This document shows positions 1 to 13,798 of a stretch of 64,000 nt of DNA, piece after piece. The position numbers and the translations under genes are program-made. This DNA comes from JAHEJV01 sp964653555 (GTDB lineage Bacteria > Myxococcota_A > UBA9160 > SMWR01). The DNA lies in the NCBI GenBank assembly GCA_964653555.1, contig CAZZFT010000001.1, positions 1 to 64,000 on the forward strand. The letters run 5' to 3'. Positions within the stretch are counted from its first letter, which is position 1. Each line of letters opens with the position of its first letter. The notes beneath the pieces are model-generated. The model saw only the letters and a list, made by a program, of their open reading frames with translations, did not search any database and was not told where the DNA came from.

Positions 1-1
1 C

Positions 2-1569
2 TTCCCGGAAGACTCCGACTACACGATCACCCAGGCGCCGCGCATCGTGAAGGGAAAGGTGATCATCGGCAACGGCGGCGCCGAGTTCGGCGTGCGCGGC
101 TACGTCTCCGCCTACGACGCTGAGAGCGGCGAGCAGGTGTGGCGCTTCTACACGGTGCCGGGAGATCCGGCGCTTCCCTACGAGCAGCCCGAGCTGGCCT
201 GGGCCGCGAAGACCTGGGACGCCAGCGCCGAGTACTGGAAGATCGGCGGCGGGGGCACGGTGTGGAACTCCGTGTCCTACGACCCGGGCCTCGACCTCCT
301 CTACGTCGGCACGGGCAACGGCTCTCCCTGGAGCCGGTACGTGCGCAGCCCGGGCGGCGGCGACAACCTGTTCGTGTGCTCGATCCTGGCGCTGCGCCCC
401 GACACGGGGGAGCTCGTCTGGTACTACCAGACCACGCCGGGCGACAACTGGGACTACACCTCCACCCAGGATCTCGTGCTCGCCGACCTCGAGATCGGCG
501 GCAAGCCGCGCAAGGTGCTGCTGCACGCGCCGAAGAACGGCTTCTTCTACGTGATCGACCGCATCACCGGCGTGCCGATCTCCGCCGAGCCCTTCGCCGA
601 GGTCACCTGGGCCTACGGGATCGACCCGGTGAGCTGGCGCCCGGTGGAGGTGCCGGACCTCGACTACCGCCAGCGCGTGGTGACGATCAAGCCCTCGCCC
701 CACGGCGCGCACAACTGGCAGTCGATGTCCTTCAATCCCAAGACGGGCCTCGTCTACATCCCGGTCCACGAGGTCCCCTACTTCTTCCACATCGATCCGG
801 ACTGGAAGTTCCAGAAGGGCACCTGGAACCTGGGCTACGACTTCACCGTCGCCGACTCCTTCCCGCGCGAGTTCGTGTCCGGACACCTGCTCGCCTGGGA
901 TCCGGTGGCGCAGAAGGAGGTGTGGCGCGTCCCGTACGCCGGTCCGTGGAACGGGGGCACGCTCACGACCGCGGGCAACCTCGTGTTCCAGGGCACCGCC
1001 CGCGGCGCCTTCGCCGCGTACCGGGCGACCGACGGAAAGCGCCTGTGGGAGACGCCCGCCGGCACGGGCATCGTCGCGGCGCCCGTCACCTACGAGCTCG
1101 ACGGCGAGCAGTACGTGGCCGTGATGGCGGGCTGGGGCGGCGCCTTCGCACTCGCCGCCGGTGACGCCGCCGCGGCGGCGGGCGTCTCGCGCGAGACCAA
1201 TCAGGGTCGGCTCCTCGTGTTCAAGCTCGGCGGCACCGCGACGGTTCCCGTGCACGAGGCGGCGGAGCGCGAGGTCGTGCCGATCCCCAGCCGTTTCGAC
1301 GCCGCCACCGTGAAGCGCGGCAGCGATCTCTTCCACCGCTGGTGCGGAACCTGTCATGGACCCGGCGCGGTGAGCGGCGGCGTCCTGCCGGACCTGCGCA
1401 AGTCCGATCCGTCGGTGTACGGGTCCTACGACGCGATCGTGCTGCGCGGCGCGCGTCTGGCGAAGGGAATGCCGCGACTGGACGCCTACCTCGACCGCGA
1501 TGACGTCGCGTACATCCGCGCCTACGTGCTGACGCGGCGGGCGGCGCTCGTCGCGGAGGGCGGAGCCCC

Positions 1570-1573
<4 letters not shown>
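2..1573 (+). CDS. PQQ-dependent alcohol dehydrogenase with C-terminal cytochrome c domain (5' partial)
   Basis: Periplasmic quinoprotein of the methanol/ethanol dehydrogenase family. It oxidises an alcohol with PQQ and passes electrons to its own haem c. The frame is open to the left edge, so the N-terminus and signal peptide are missing. Beta-propeller repeats are visible (AYDAESGEQVWRFYTVPGDP, then ALRPDTGELVWYYQTTPGDN), followed by GDNWDYTSTQ, a conserved family segment, and the GFFYVIDRITG repeat. Counting from the in-frame GTG at 47, a CGTCH haem site lies at residues 433-437 near the C-terminus, which makes this the quinohaemoprotein type. The stop codon overlaps the probable start of the helicase gene. 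The substrate cannot be read from the sequence. Confidence 0.93.
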
Positions 1574-6018
<4,445 letters not shown>

Positions 6019-6058
6019 GCCCGTCCTATACTCGGCCGCCCGAAAACGGGAGGACTCG

Positions 6059-7855
6059 ATGCGTCACCGGAGTGCGCTTCTCGCCGCGGGTCTCGTCGCG
6101 ATCGCGGCCTGCGGGACGCCGGTCCCGCCGCCGCCGACCGCGGACTCGGCCACCGAGCGGCAGACGACGAGCGGTCGCGTCGTCGGCTTCGTCGACGACG
6201 CGGGCAACCGGGTCTGGCTCGGGATTCCCTACGCGGCACCGCCGACGGGCGAGCGGCGCTGGCGCGCGCCGGCCGCGCCCGAGCGGTGGGCCGGAGTGCG
6301 CGAGGCGCTGGCCTTCGGCCCGCGCTGTCCGCAGCTCGCCAGCCGCCTCGACTCGAAGGCGCCGCCGCGCACCGTGCTCGGAGCGGAGGACTGTCTCTCG
6401 CTCAACATCTGGGCGCCGGCCGACACCGGGGGCGCCCCCCTGCCGGTCATGGTCTGGATCCACGGCGGCGGCAACGTGGCCGGCGGCAGCGACTTCTACG
6501 ACGGCGCCGCCTTCGCGGCGCAGCAAAGGGTCGTGCTGGTCAGCGTGAACTACCGGCTCGGTCCGCTCGGGTGGCTGCGCCACGCGTCGCTCCGCGAGGG
6601 GGCTGGCTTCGAGGAGGAGTCGGGGAACTTCGGCACCCTCGACCTGATCCATGCGCTCGGCTGGGTGCGCGACAACATCTCCGCCTTCGGTGGCGATCCC
6701 GACGCCGTGACGATCTTCGGAGAGAGCGCCGGGGCCCGGAACGTGGTCTCCCTGCTGCTCGCGCCCGGGGCCTACGGCCTGTTCCACGGCGCGATCGCGG
6801 AGAGCGGCGGGACCCGTTCGAGCGGCCTGGACGAGGCCGAGGCCTTCGTCGACGCTCCGACGCCGGGCGACGCCGACAGCTCCGGCGAGCTGCTGCTGCG
6901 CCTGCTCGAGGCCGACGGGGCGGGGGACCGCGAGGCGACGAAGGCCCGTCTCGCCGCGATGTCGAGTCGCGAGACCGCCGACTACCTGCGCGGGAAGAGC
7001 CCCACCGCGCTGCTGGCCGCCTACGAGGAGAACGGGGTCGGCTCGGGCCTGTACACGCTCCCTCAGCTGTTCCGAGACGGAATCGTCCTGCCGAAGGTCG
7101 AGTTCCTCGACGCCTTCGCCACCGGAGACTACGCGCGGGTCCCGGTGATCCTCGGCAGCAACCGCGACGAGGACAAGCTGTTCATGTTCGCCTCGCCGCT
7201 GTACGTGCGGCGGTTCCTGGGCATTCCGCGCCTGCGCGACCCCGAGGCCTACGAGCGCGAGGCGAGCTACCGCTCGCGCTTCTGGAAGGCGAACGGCGTC
7301 GACGAGCCGGCGGCGCTGCTGCGGCGTCTGCAGGGACCCAGCGTGTTCGCCTACCGCTTCGACTGGGACGAGCAGCCGAGCATCCTGGGCGCCGATCTGG
7401 GCGAGATGCTCGGCGCCGCCCACTTCATGGAGGTTCCCTTCGTCTTCGCGCACTGGCAGCTCGGACCCAACACCGACCTCCTCTTCGACGAGGACAACGC
7501 GCCGGGTCGGGAGGCCGTGTCTCATGCCATGCAGTCCTACTGGGCGGAGTTCGCCTGGACCGGTCGCCCGGGCAAGGGCCGCGGGGGGGACCTGCCCGCC
7601 TGGTCGCCCTGGGATCCGAGCGCGCCGACCGCCGACAAGTACATCGTCTTCGACACGCCGCAGGACGGCGGCATCCGCATGGCCCACGAGGTGCAGAGCA
7701 ACGAAGCGCTGTTCGCCGAGCTCGCCCGGGACACCGCCTACGACGAGCACGCCCGCTGCGCGCTCTTCGCCGAATGGGTCCGCTCGGTGCCGCGGGTGGC
7801 TCCGCGAAGCGGCTCGCTCGGCTGCGACGTTCCAGCCGTCGCGAGCGGGGAGTAG
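6059..7855 (+). CDS. Type B carboxylesterase, lipoprotein
   Basis: Alpha/beta-hydrolase of the carboxylesterase/para-nitrobenzyl esterase family, probably anchored in a membrane as a lipoprotein. The first 18 residues are a signal peptide ending in a lipobox (IAA|C18). The nucleophile elbow GESAG has Ser223, the acid is probably Glu371 (GSNRDE) and the catalytic His is His455 (AAHFMEVPFVF). Length 598 residues, normal for the family. The start at 6059 follows a GGGAGG ribosome binding site. The same frame stays open far upstream, but that part overlaps lhr and is not coding. Its physiological ester substrate is unknown. Confidence 0.92.
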   Translation: MRHRSALLAAGLVAIAACGTPVPPPPTADSATERQTTSGRVVGFVDDAGNRVWLGIPYAAPPTGERRWRAPAAPERWAGVREALAFGPRCPQLASRLDSKAPPRTVLGAEDCLSLNIWAPADTGGAPLPVMVWIHGGGNVAGGSDFYDGAAFAAQQRVVLVSVNYRLGPLGWLRHASLREGAGFEEESGNFGTLDLIHALGWVRDNISAFGGDPDAVTIFGESAGARNVVSLLLAPGAYGLFHGAIAESGGTRSSGLDEAEAFVDAPTPGDADSSGELLLRLLEADGAGDREATKARLAAMSSRETADYLRGKSPTALLAAYEENGVGSGLYTLPQLFRDGIVLPKVEFLDAFATGDYARVPVILGSNRDEDKLFMFASPLYVRRFLGIPRLRDPEAYEREASYRSRFWKANGVDEPAALLRRLQGPSVFAYRFDWDEQPSILGADLGEMLGAAHFMEVPFVFAHWQLGPNTDLLFDEDNAPGREAVSHAMQSYWAEFAWTGRPGKGRGGDLPAWSPWDPSAPTADKYIVFDTPQDGGIRMAHEVQSNEALFAELARDTAYDEHARCALFAEWVRSVPRVAPRSGSLGCDVPAVASGE

Positions 7856-7885
7856 CGCCTACAGGCGCGCGCCGGAGGCGAAGGA

Positions 7886-8503
7886 CTAGGCCGGCCGGCC
7901 CAGGCCCTCACCGATGTGCTCGCCCAGGTCGTCGCGAAAGCTCTTCACCTTGAAGGCGATGGCGATTCGCAGCGCGCCCGTGAGGATCGCCCAGGACGCG
8001 ATCACGTAGACCACGGAGATCGCGCCGGACAACGGCTGGAAGAAGATCAGCAGCCCGAACAGGATCGAGAGTCCGCCCGTCAGGTAGAGCATCCACTCCT
8101 GCTCGGTCAGCTTGCGGATCTTGAAGCCGAGACCGACGCACACCCCGCCGATCAGGAGGGCGGTGAACGCCACGGTGTAGACGAAGACGGTCATCGTGAG
8201 GGCGGGGTGCAGGAGCAGATAGCCGCCGAGGGCGATGCCCAGCGCACCCATCGCCAGCATCAGCCACCACCCGTCCTTCTCCCGGTGCGCGATCGCGGCG
8301 AACAGGTTCGCGACGCCGTCCACCAGCAGGGCGGCGGCGAAGAAGATCGCCAGCACCAGGAGCGCCGCACCCGGGTTCAGGAAGGCCAGCACGCCGAAGG
8401 CGACACTGGCGATTCCGCCGATCAGGAACACCCACCAGTTTCGCTTGCAGAGTGCCTGCACGGTGCGCAGGGCGGGGGCTGCGGGGGTGTCCGTCGAGGC
8501 CAT
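7886..8503 (-). CDS. HdeD/DUF308 family membrane protein
   Basis: Small integral membrane protein of 205 residues with about six predicted transmembrane helices arranged in hairpins, typical of the HdeD acid-resistance family. Examples are the hydrophobic stretches near WWVFLIGGIASVAFGVLAF and LMLAMGALGIALGGYLLL. I chose the ATG at 8503 because GGAGGG lies just upstream. A longer frame to 8566 has no such site. Family members are linked to acid or general stress, but the mechanism is poorly known. It is convergent with the esterase gene. Confidence 0.85.
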   Translation of the reverse strand: MASTDTPAAPALRTVQALCKRNWWVFLIGGIASVAFGVLAFLNPGAALLVLAIFFAAALLVDGVANLFAAIAHREKDGWWLMLAMGALGIALGGYLLLHPALTMTVFVYTVAFTALLIGGVCVGLGFKIRKLTEQEWMLYLTGGLSILFGLLIFFQPLSGAISVVYVIASWAILTGALRIAIAFKVKSFRDDLGEHIGEGLGRPA

Positions 8504-8719
8504 GATCCCTCCGATCGGCCGGGCCGAGCCGACCCGGCGCTCTTGATGGCGTTCTTCGCGGGCCATCCTATCAGAAGTTTCTGGGCTCCAGCGCCCGCTT
8601 CCGCGTGCTCGTTGCCTGCGGGTTGCGTCTCGGCGAGGTGACGAAGATCACCCAAGCTGGCCGGCCGGCCGGCCGTAGAGGGGGCGAACGCGCCATTCCC
8701 GGCGCGGTGGGAGACGATC

Positions 8720-9112
8720 ATGCGCGACGGAATGACGCGGCGCCGGGATCTCGGTCCCCAGGCGCCGCGCGGCGTGAACGGCTGGTCGGCGACGCTGGTG
8801 GAGGTGGCGGGCGGAGCCGAGGGCAACGAGTACCCGGTCGAGGGGGAGCGGGTGGTGCTGGGGCGCGGGCCGGACGTGGACCTGGCCTTCGAGGACGATC
8901 TGATGTCCGCCCAGCACGCGGTCTTCGAGCACTCGCGAGGCGCCTTCAGCGTCACGGACCTCGACAGCACCAACGGCACCCGTGTCAACGGAGCAGCGGT
9001 CACGACGCGCGCGCTGGCGCATGGCGACCGGATCGAGATCGGGCGCCACGTCTTCCACCTGCTTTTGGAGAAGCGCGACAAACCGCCCCGCACCTGGGTG
9101 ATCGACGAGTAG
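8720..9112 (+). CDS. FHA domain protein
   Basis: A 130-residue protein that is mostly one forkhead-associated domain, which binds phosphothreonine peptides. The family signature is present: GR (VVLGRGPDVD), S-x-x-H (MSAQHAVF) and the Asn-Gly turn (DSTNGTRVNG). It ends ten bases before a Ser/Thr kinase gene, so the two are probably co-transcribed and the FHA protein is a likely target or adaptor of that kinase. No strong Shine-Dalgarno is seen. A second in-frame ATG at 8732 is possible. Confidence 0.88.
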   Translation: MRDGMTRRRDLGPQAPRGVNGWSATLVEVAGGAEGNEYPVEGERVVLGRGPDVDLAFEDDLMSAQHAVFEHSRGAFSVTDLDSTNGTRVNGAAVTTRALAHGDRIEIGRHVFHLLLEKRDKPPRTWVIDE

Positions 9113-9121
9113 GTTCCGAAC

Positions 9122-10303
9122 GTGAGCGAGCCGACGACTCGCAAGATCGGCCGCTACGAGGTGGAGCGGGAGCTCGCCGAGGGCGGCATGGGGGTGGTGT
9201 ATCTGGCGCTCCAGCCGGAGCTGGAGCGCCCGGTCGTGCTCAAGCGCAAGCGCCGCGACCTGGACGGCGACGAGGAGGCCGACGAGCGCTTCCTGCGCGA
9301 GGCGCGCAGCGCCGCTGCCATCCACCATCCCAACGTGGTCGCCGTGTACGACTGCTTCGCCTGGCGCGGGGAGCCCTACATCGTCAGCGAGTACGTGGAC
9401 GGGATCGACGCCGCGAGCGCGCTGGCGAAGGCGGGGCCCCTGCCGCCGCGGATCGCGACGCTGCTCGCCCTGGAGATCGTCCGCGGCCTCGAAGAGCTGC
9501 ACGGGCGCGGTCTGGTGCACCGCGACCTCAAGCCCGACAACGTGCTGCTCGGCCGCGGCGGGGAGGTGAAGATCGCCGACTTCGGCATCGCGCACGATCC
9601 CCGAGGCCCGTCGCTCACGCGCACCGGCATCGCGCTCGGCACGCCTCCCTACATGTCACCCGAGCAGCTGCGCGGCGAACGGGTCGACTTCCGCTCGGAT
9701 CTGTTCGCCCTGGGCGTCGTGCTGTACGAGCTGCTCGCGGGGACCACGCCCTTTGCAGCCCCCGATCCCGACGACGAGAAGGCGGAGCCTTCCCAGCTGC
9801 TGCGCATCGAGCGGGGACACCTCCGGTCGCTGGGCCGCGCGGCCCCCGGCACGCCGCGTGCGATCGTCCGGATCGCGCACCGCCTGCTGCGCGCCAAGCC
9901 GAAGCAGCGCTTCGCCTCCACCGCCGAGCTGCGCAGGCGGCTCGAGCGCTACCTGGGCGTCAGCGCGCCGGCCGAGACGAGGCGCGAGATCGCCGCCTGG
10001 CTGGCGGAGGGTCGGGTCCTCCCGGCGCGCGGCAAGACCCGACGGGCGTCGCCCGAGGAGCTGCCGGATCCCGCCCGCTCACGCGTGCGGAGCGGGCTGC
10101 GCTGGGCCCTGGCCGCGGCCGTCGCCGCGCTGCTCGCGACGCTGGTCCTGCGCTACCCGGATCTGCCCGTCGCATCCGCCGAGTGGACCGCGCTGACCCG
10201 GCCCTGGAGCCCCCAAGAGGCGCTGACCGTCACGGGACGGAGTCCGGGAAGCGCTCCCGAAGCATCGCCCAGCCGTCGTCCATCCAGCGCAGATCGGCCT
10301 TGA
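9122..10303 (+). CDS. Membrane Ser/Thr protein kinase (PknB-type)
   Basis: Hanks-type kinase of 393 residues. The glycine loop (LAEGGMGVVYLA) is near residue 22, the ATP-binding Lys is Lys41, the catalytic loop HRDLKPDN is at 133-140 and DFG at 153-155. The usual APE is SPE in the GTPPYMSPEQ activation segment. A single transmembrane helix lies near residues 327-346, with a tail of only about 45 residues outside. There are no PASTA or other sensor repeats, so the input signal is not obvious. The start is GTG. The FHA gene lies directly upstream. The last 74 bases overlap a convergent SnoaL-like gene. Confidence 0.92.
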   Translation: MSEPTTRKIGRYEVERELAEGGMGVVYLALQPELERPVVLKRKRRDLDGDEEADERFLREARSAAAIHHPNVVAVYDCFAWRGEPYIVSEYVDGIDAASALAKAGPLPPRIATLLALEIVRGLEELHGRGLVHRDLKPDNVLLGRGGEVKIADFGIAHDPRGPSLTRTGIALGTPPYMSPEQLRGERVDFRSDLFALGVVLYELLAGTTPFAAPDPDDEKAEPSQLLRIERGHLRSLGRAAPGTPRAIVRIAHRLLRAKPKQRFASTAELRRRLERYLGVSAPAETRREIAAWLAEGRVLPARGKTRRASPEELPDPARSRVRSGLRWALAAAVAALLATLVLRYPDLPVASAEWTALTRPWSPQEALTVTGRSPGSAPEASPSRRPSSADRP

Positions 10304-10709
10304 GGCGCGCGATGCGCCAGCCGTCGGCGGTGCGCCTCAGCTCGGCGTCGTAGACCACGCCGACCGTGATCACCCGAGGCCCGTCGGGTCGCGCGAACAA
10401 CCCCGGCACGTGGCCGTAGCAGTGGCTGCGCGCCCGGTCGCCGTCGAGCTCGATCAGGATGTTGGCGAGCAGGTGCTGGGTGCTCCCGGGCTCCTGTCCC
10501 GCGAGCGCGGCCAGCAAGCCGTCGACGAACTCCCTTCGTCCCGAATAACGGCCCAGCGGGCCGTAGTCCGCTTCGACGTCGTCGATCAGGCAGCTCTCGA
10601 GAAGCGCACGCTCGACGCGGTCGAGGCCGAGCGCATAGCGGTGCTGTACGTCGCGGATCGCTTCGCGGTCCGCGAGATCGCGCAGGATTTCTCGATCGCT
10701 TCGTGTCAT
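10230..10709 (-). CDS. SnoaL-like / NTF2-superfamily protein
   Basis: A 159-residue protein of the alpha+beta-barrel SnoaL-like group. It starts with the usual helical segment (LADREAIRDVQHRYALGLDR) and ends with the typical RRTADGWRIARL strand. Members include isomerases, dehydratases and ring-hydroxylating dioxygenase small-subunit relatives, so the reaction cannot be named. The ATG at 10709 follows GAGGGAGA. It is the first of six such proteins in the window. Its 3' end overlaps the kinase gene by 74 bases, which is unusual but both frames look genuine. An SDR gene lies upstream in the same direction. Confidence 0.82.
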   Translation of the reverse strand: MTRSDREILRDLADREAIRDVQHRYALGLDRVERALLESCLIDDVEADYGPLGRYSGRREFVDGLLAALAGQEPGSTQHLLANILIELDGDRARSHCYGHVPGLFARPDGPRVITVGVVYDAELRRTADGWRIARLKADLRWMDDGWAMLRERFPDSVP

Positions 10710-10757
10710 GTCTCCCTCGGACTCGCCTTCGGCGCCGGACGCGCGGCGGGGACCCAC

Positions 10758-11612
10758 TCAGGGCCCTCGTAGATCGGGTTGGACCGGCTCCCGCCCGCTC
10801 AGCAACGCGTCGATCCGCGCCGAGATCATCTCCCGCGTCTCGTCGTGGGTGAGGATCAGGAAGCGTTTTTCGCGAATCGCCTCCAGCACCGCCTGGGCCA
10901 CCTCGTCGGGTGCGATCCCCGTCTCGACCGCCCTGCGGGATTCCTCCGCGAGGCGCTGGAGGAGCGGATCCGACGGGGCCTCGGGCCGATCCGGGTGCCC
11001 CGGTCGGGTTCGGGGGCCGTCGAGGATCGACGTGCGCACGTAGTGGGGGCACAGCAAGGAGACCCGGATCGGCGCGCCCACCAGGGAGAGGTCGTGGTGC
11101 AGGCACTCGGTGAGCGCGACCACCGCGTGCTTCGAGACGACATAGGGCGCAAAGAGCATCGTCGAAGTCAGGCCGGCGATCGAGGCCGTGTTCACGACGT
11201 GCGCGCGCTCGCCGCGCTCGACCATGCGCGGCACGAAGGCGCGAATCCCGTGCAGGACGCCGCGGAAGTTCACGTCGAGGGACTCGCTCCAGTCCGCCTC
11301 GTCGATCTCCCAGACCCACCCGCCCGCGGAGGCGACACCGGCGTTGTTGCAGAGAACGTCGACGTCGCCAAAGGCGCTCCACACCGAGGCCGCCAGGCTC
11401 TCGACGTCCCCGGCATTCGAGACGTCGGCCCCCACGGCCAGCACCTCCCGACCTTCCGCGCGCAGCTCGGCGGCCGCGTGCTCCAGGGGCTCGCGCCGCA
11501 GGTCCGAGAGGACGACGCGCATGCCTTCCGCGGCGAAGCGCCGGGCCAGCGCCAGACCGATGCCGCTCGCGGCTCCCGTCACCACCGCGACCTTACCTGC
11601 GAGTTCGCGCAC
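10758..11612 (-). CDS. SDR family oxidoreductase
   Basis: Classical short-chain dehydrogenase/reductase. The cofactor motif TGAASGIG is at residues 12-19, NNAG at 89-92, and the catalytic Ser144, Tyr157 and Lys161 (YVVSK) are all in place. Asp37 at the end of the second strand suggests NAD(H). The GTG start at 11612 follows GGGAGGAG. A longer frame to 11687 would run into the divergent promoter and is rejected. It probably oxidises or reduces an alcohol/ketone. It is divergent from an AveC-like gene, with a shared regulatory element between them. Confidence 0.9.
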   Translation of the reverse strand: MRELAGKVAVVTGAASGIGLALARRFAAEGMRVVLSDLRREPLEHAAAELRAEGREVLAVGADVSNAGDVESLAASVWSAFGDVDVLCNNAGVASAGGWVWEIDEADWSESLDVNFRGVLHGIRAFVPRMVERGERAHVVNTASIAGLTSTMLFAPYVVSKHAVVALTECLHHDLSLVGAPIRVSLLCPHYVRTSILDGPRTRPGHPDRPEAPSDPLLQRLAEESRRAVETGIAPDEVAQAVLEAIREKRFLILTHDETREMISARIDALLSGREPVQPDLRGP

Positions 11613-11664
11613 GCCGTCTCCTCCCGGCCGACCTCCCCGGTTGACTCCGAGATCCGCTCCGTGC

Positions 11665-11692
11665 ATATATGTACACGAACGTGCCAAAAAAT
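11665..11692. promoter_or_regulatory. Island palindromic element, copy 1
   Basis: AT-rich element in the 98-base gap between the divergent SDR (start 11612) and AveC-like (start 11711) genes. It reads ATATATGTAC, six bases, then GTGCC and an A-run. The arms match as an inverted repeat at 5 of 9 positions. TTATAT inside or next to the right arm is a plausible -10 for the rightward gene. Same layout as the copies near 38355, 55521 and 60411. Confidence 0.5.
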
Positions 11693-11710
11693 TATATGGG
11701 GGCTCTCACG

Positions 11711-12802
11711 ATGGCGGTGTCGGCGACGAGATCGATGGACGTGCTGGCCGTACCGGGGGTCCGGGCACAGTGGGGCGCAGCCCACTACCTCGCGTTCATC
11801 GGGGGTGTGATGCTGGTCCTCCAGGGGTGGACCTACGGCGCCTGGCTCGTGGCGGGCCCGTACACCGTCACCGAGTTCAAGACGCCCGGCTCCTTGAACT
11901 GGTGGGCGGCCCGCTGCTACGAGGTCGCCTTCGGGACGTTCTTCTTCTGCCTGCTCTTCTGGGTGGCGCGTCGCTGCATTCGGGAGCGGCGCTTCACCTT
12001 CGACGCGAAGCTGATGCTGGCCGGCTGGTCGGTGATCTGGCTGGACGCCTGGACCAACATCCTCGCGCCCATCTGGCTGTACAGCTCGAACTGGGTGAAT
12101 CTGAACAACCCGCTCTCGGGCTTTCCTCTTCCGGTGAACCCGGACATAGGGCGGCTGCCGTTTCCGCTGCTCTTCCACACGTTCTGCTATCCGCTGACCA
12201 ACCTGGGTGCGGGGCTGCTCGTGTGCGGAATCATGGGCTCGCTCCGCTCCCGCTGGCCTTCGATCAGCGTCGCGCGCATGCTCGGCATCGCCGTCCTGGT
12301 GGGGATCGCCTTCGACCTGGCCTTCGAGATTCCGATGTTCAAGCTCCGCCTCTGGGCGTTCCCGGGTACCCCGGATCAGCTCGCTCTGTTCAGTGGCAAC
12401 AGCACCAAGTTCCCGATCTGGGAGATGATTCCGGCGGGGATCGGATTTGCCTCGTTCGGCGCTCTACGCTTCTTCAAGGACGACAAGGGCCGCGAGCTGA
12501 CCGAGCGCGGTCTCGAGGCGCACGCCCCGTGGAAGCGTACGGTTATCTCGACGGTAGCCGTGGTGGGCGCGGTGAACATCGTCTGGCTCGTCTGTACGAC
12601 GGGACAGGCGCTCGTCGGCTTCTTCTCCGCGCCCTACAAGCCGCTGCCCGCCTACCTGGTGAACGACATGTGCGATGCTCCGCTCCTGGAGGGCAGTCGG
12701 GTGACCGGCACCCGTTACGGTCCCTGCCCCGAGAAGGGCTTCTCCATGCCGATCCGCGACCTGCCCGGACCGGCGCCGGGCTCGCCCTACGACTCCTACT
12801 GA
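11711..12802 (+). CDS. AveC-family (spirocyclase-like) integral membrane protein, copy 1
   Basis: Polytopic membrane protein of 363 residues with about seven hydrophobic helices. It resembles the spirocyclase AveC family, named after the avermectin enzyme AveC. The best marker is the cytoplasmic-type segment ALRFFKDDKGRELTERG, which I recognise from that family. Other blocks are WGAAHYLAF, NWVNLNNPLSGFPLPVN and FEIPMFKLRLW. The C-terminus has paired Cys (CDAPLLEG, GPCPEKG). The start at 11711 matches the N-terminus of the paralogue at 59301-60392, to which it is highly similar along the whole length. Only the AveC founder has a known reaction, so the role here is open: cyclisation, dehydration or transport. 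Confidence 0.8.
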   Translation: MAVSATRSMDVLAVPGVRAQWGAAHYLAFIGGVMLVLQGWTYGAWLVAGPYTVTEFKTPGSLNWWAARCYEVAFGTFFFCLLFWVARRCIRERRFTFDAKLMLAGWSVIWLDAWTNILAPIWLYSSNWVNLNNPLSGFPLPVNPDIGRLPFPLLFHTFCYPLTNLGAGLLVCGIMGSLRSRWPSISVARMLGIAVLVGIAFDLAFEIPMFKLRLWAFPGTPDQLALFSGNSTKFPIWEMIPAGIGFASFGALRFFKDDKGRELTERGLEAHAPWKRTVISTVAVVGAVNIVWLVCTTGQALVGFFSAPYKPLPAYLVNDMCDAPLLEGSRVTGTRYGPCPEKGFSMPIRDLPGPAPGSPYDSY

Positions 12803-13782
12803 GGGGATCCGAGCGGGCTCGGACCCTCGTCGAGCCCGTCGCCCATCCACGCGCGGACGAGCACGGGGGGCCGGGCCGTGCCGCGGCGCGCGTGATTGAG
12901 CACCTCGACGTCGGTGAAGCCCGTTCGTCCGCCCGCGCGGGCGGGTCCGATCCCCTGGACCAGCAGACTACCGCTCGACTCGTAGACCGCGCCGTCGACG
13001 ACCTGCGACTCGATCTCGAGGCGCGAGCCGTCGGCGAGGCGAGCGCTCGAGCTGACGCCCCGGAAGCTCAGGCCATCGACCTCCTGGTGCACCAGGATGT
13101 CGATGTCGCGCAGCGCCTCCGGGCGCCCGTTGCGAACCACATAGCCGGCGCGATTCACCCTTCCCTTGTCGCTCACGTACGCCGCGAGGCTGAAGCAGAG
13201 CTCGGGGCCGACCGTCCCGACGCACCACCGGGACGCGAGCACCGTGGACCAGTGCCGGATTCCCCAGGAGCGGTCGCGATGGAAGAAGCCGTCGATCTCC
13301 CAGCGGCGGGGGCCGAGTTGCAGCCCTCCCCGTACGCGACCCGATAGCTCGAAGTGCTCCGGTGCGATGGTATCTCGGCCGTCACCGTGGCCGACCAGGT
13401 CCCAGTAGCGGAAGCGCGGGTGGAAGTCTTCGAACGCCAGGTCGATCTGGCAGGCGCCCTCGTCGACGCGCAGACCCACGCCTCCATTCCACACGACGCG
13501 GTGTCGGGGGCCGAGGCCGAAGGCATTGCCGAGCCGGTCTGCGTCGGCGAGGGGGACGTGCTCCCGCGCGTAGCGATAGCGCGGTCCTGTCGCTGAGACG
13601 ATCTGGCATGCCACGGTTCCGGTGCCGCGGTTTGGCTCGTGATGCATGCGGTAGAAGCCGCCGATTCGCTGGGCCGAGTCGTACCAGACCAGGAGCGGGC
13701 ACTCGTGCCAGGCCGGATCGTCACTCACGGGATGGGGAAGATCGTCGGCCTCCGCGTAGGTGCCGGGGGCTGCATCGCTCAT
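12796..13782 (-). CDS. DUF7065/DUF7064 lipocalin-like protein, copy 1
   Basis: A 328-residue soluble protein. Its middle carries HRDRSWGIRHW, the signature of DUF7065/DUF7064 proteins, which resemble the CrtC/AttH lipocalin-like fold (two beta-barrels). CrtC relatives hydrate carotenoid double bonds, so binding of a hydrophobic substrate is plausible but unproven. The ATG at 13782 follows GCAGGAGACCG. It is convergent with the AveC-like gene, overlapping by seven bases at the stop codons. Paralogues lie at 45707-46651 and 55589-56590. Confidence 0.8.
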   Translation of the reverse strand: MSDAAPGTYAEADDLPHPVSDDPAWHECPLLVWYDSAQRIGGFYRMHHEPNRGTGTVACQIVSATGPRYRYAREHVPLADADRLGNAFGLGPRHRVVWNGGVGLRVDEGACQIDLAFEDFHPRFRYWDLVGHGDGRDTIAPEHFELSGRVRGGLQLGPRRWEIDGFFHRDRSWGIRHWSTVLASRWCVGTVGPELCFSLAAYVSDKGRVNRAGYVVRNGRPEALRDIDILVHQEVDGLSFRGVSSSARLADGSRLEIESQVVDGAVYESSGSLLVQGIGPARAGGRTGFTDVEVLNHARRGTARPPVLVRAWMGDGLDEGPSPLGSPQ

Positions 13783-13798
13783 CGGTCTCCTGCTCGGT

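Noticed and set aside
7855..7868. GCGCCT-AC-AGGCGC hairpin at the end of the esterase gene
   Set aside because: Loop of two bases and no T-run; too weak to call a terminator.
8659..8674. Perfect 16-bp palindrome of four GGCC units
   Set aside because: Simple GC repeat; a similar one occurs at 7889. No sign of function beyond base composition.
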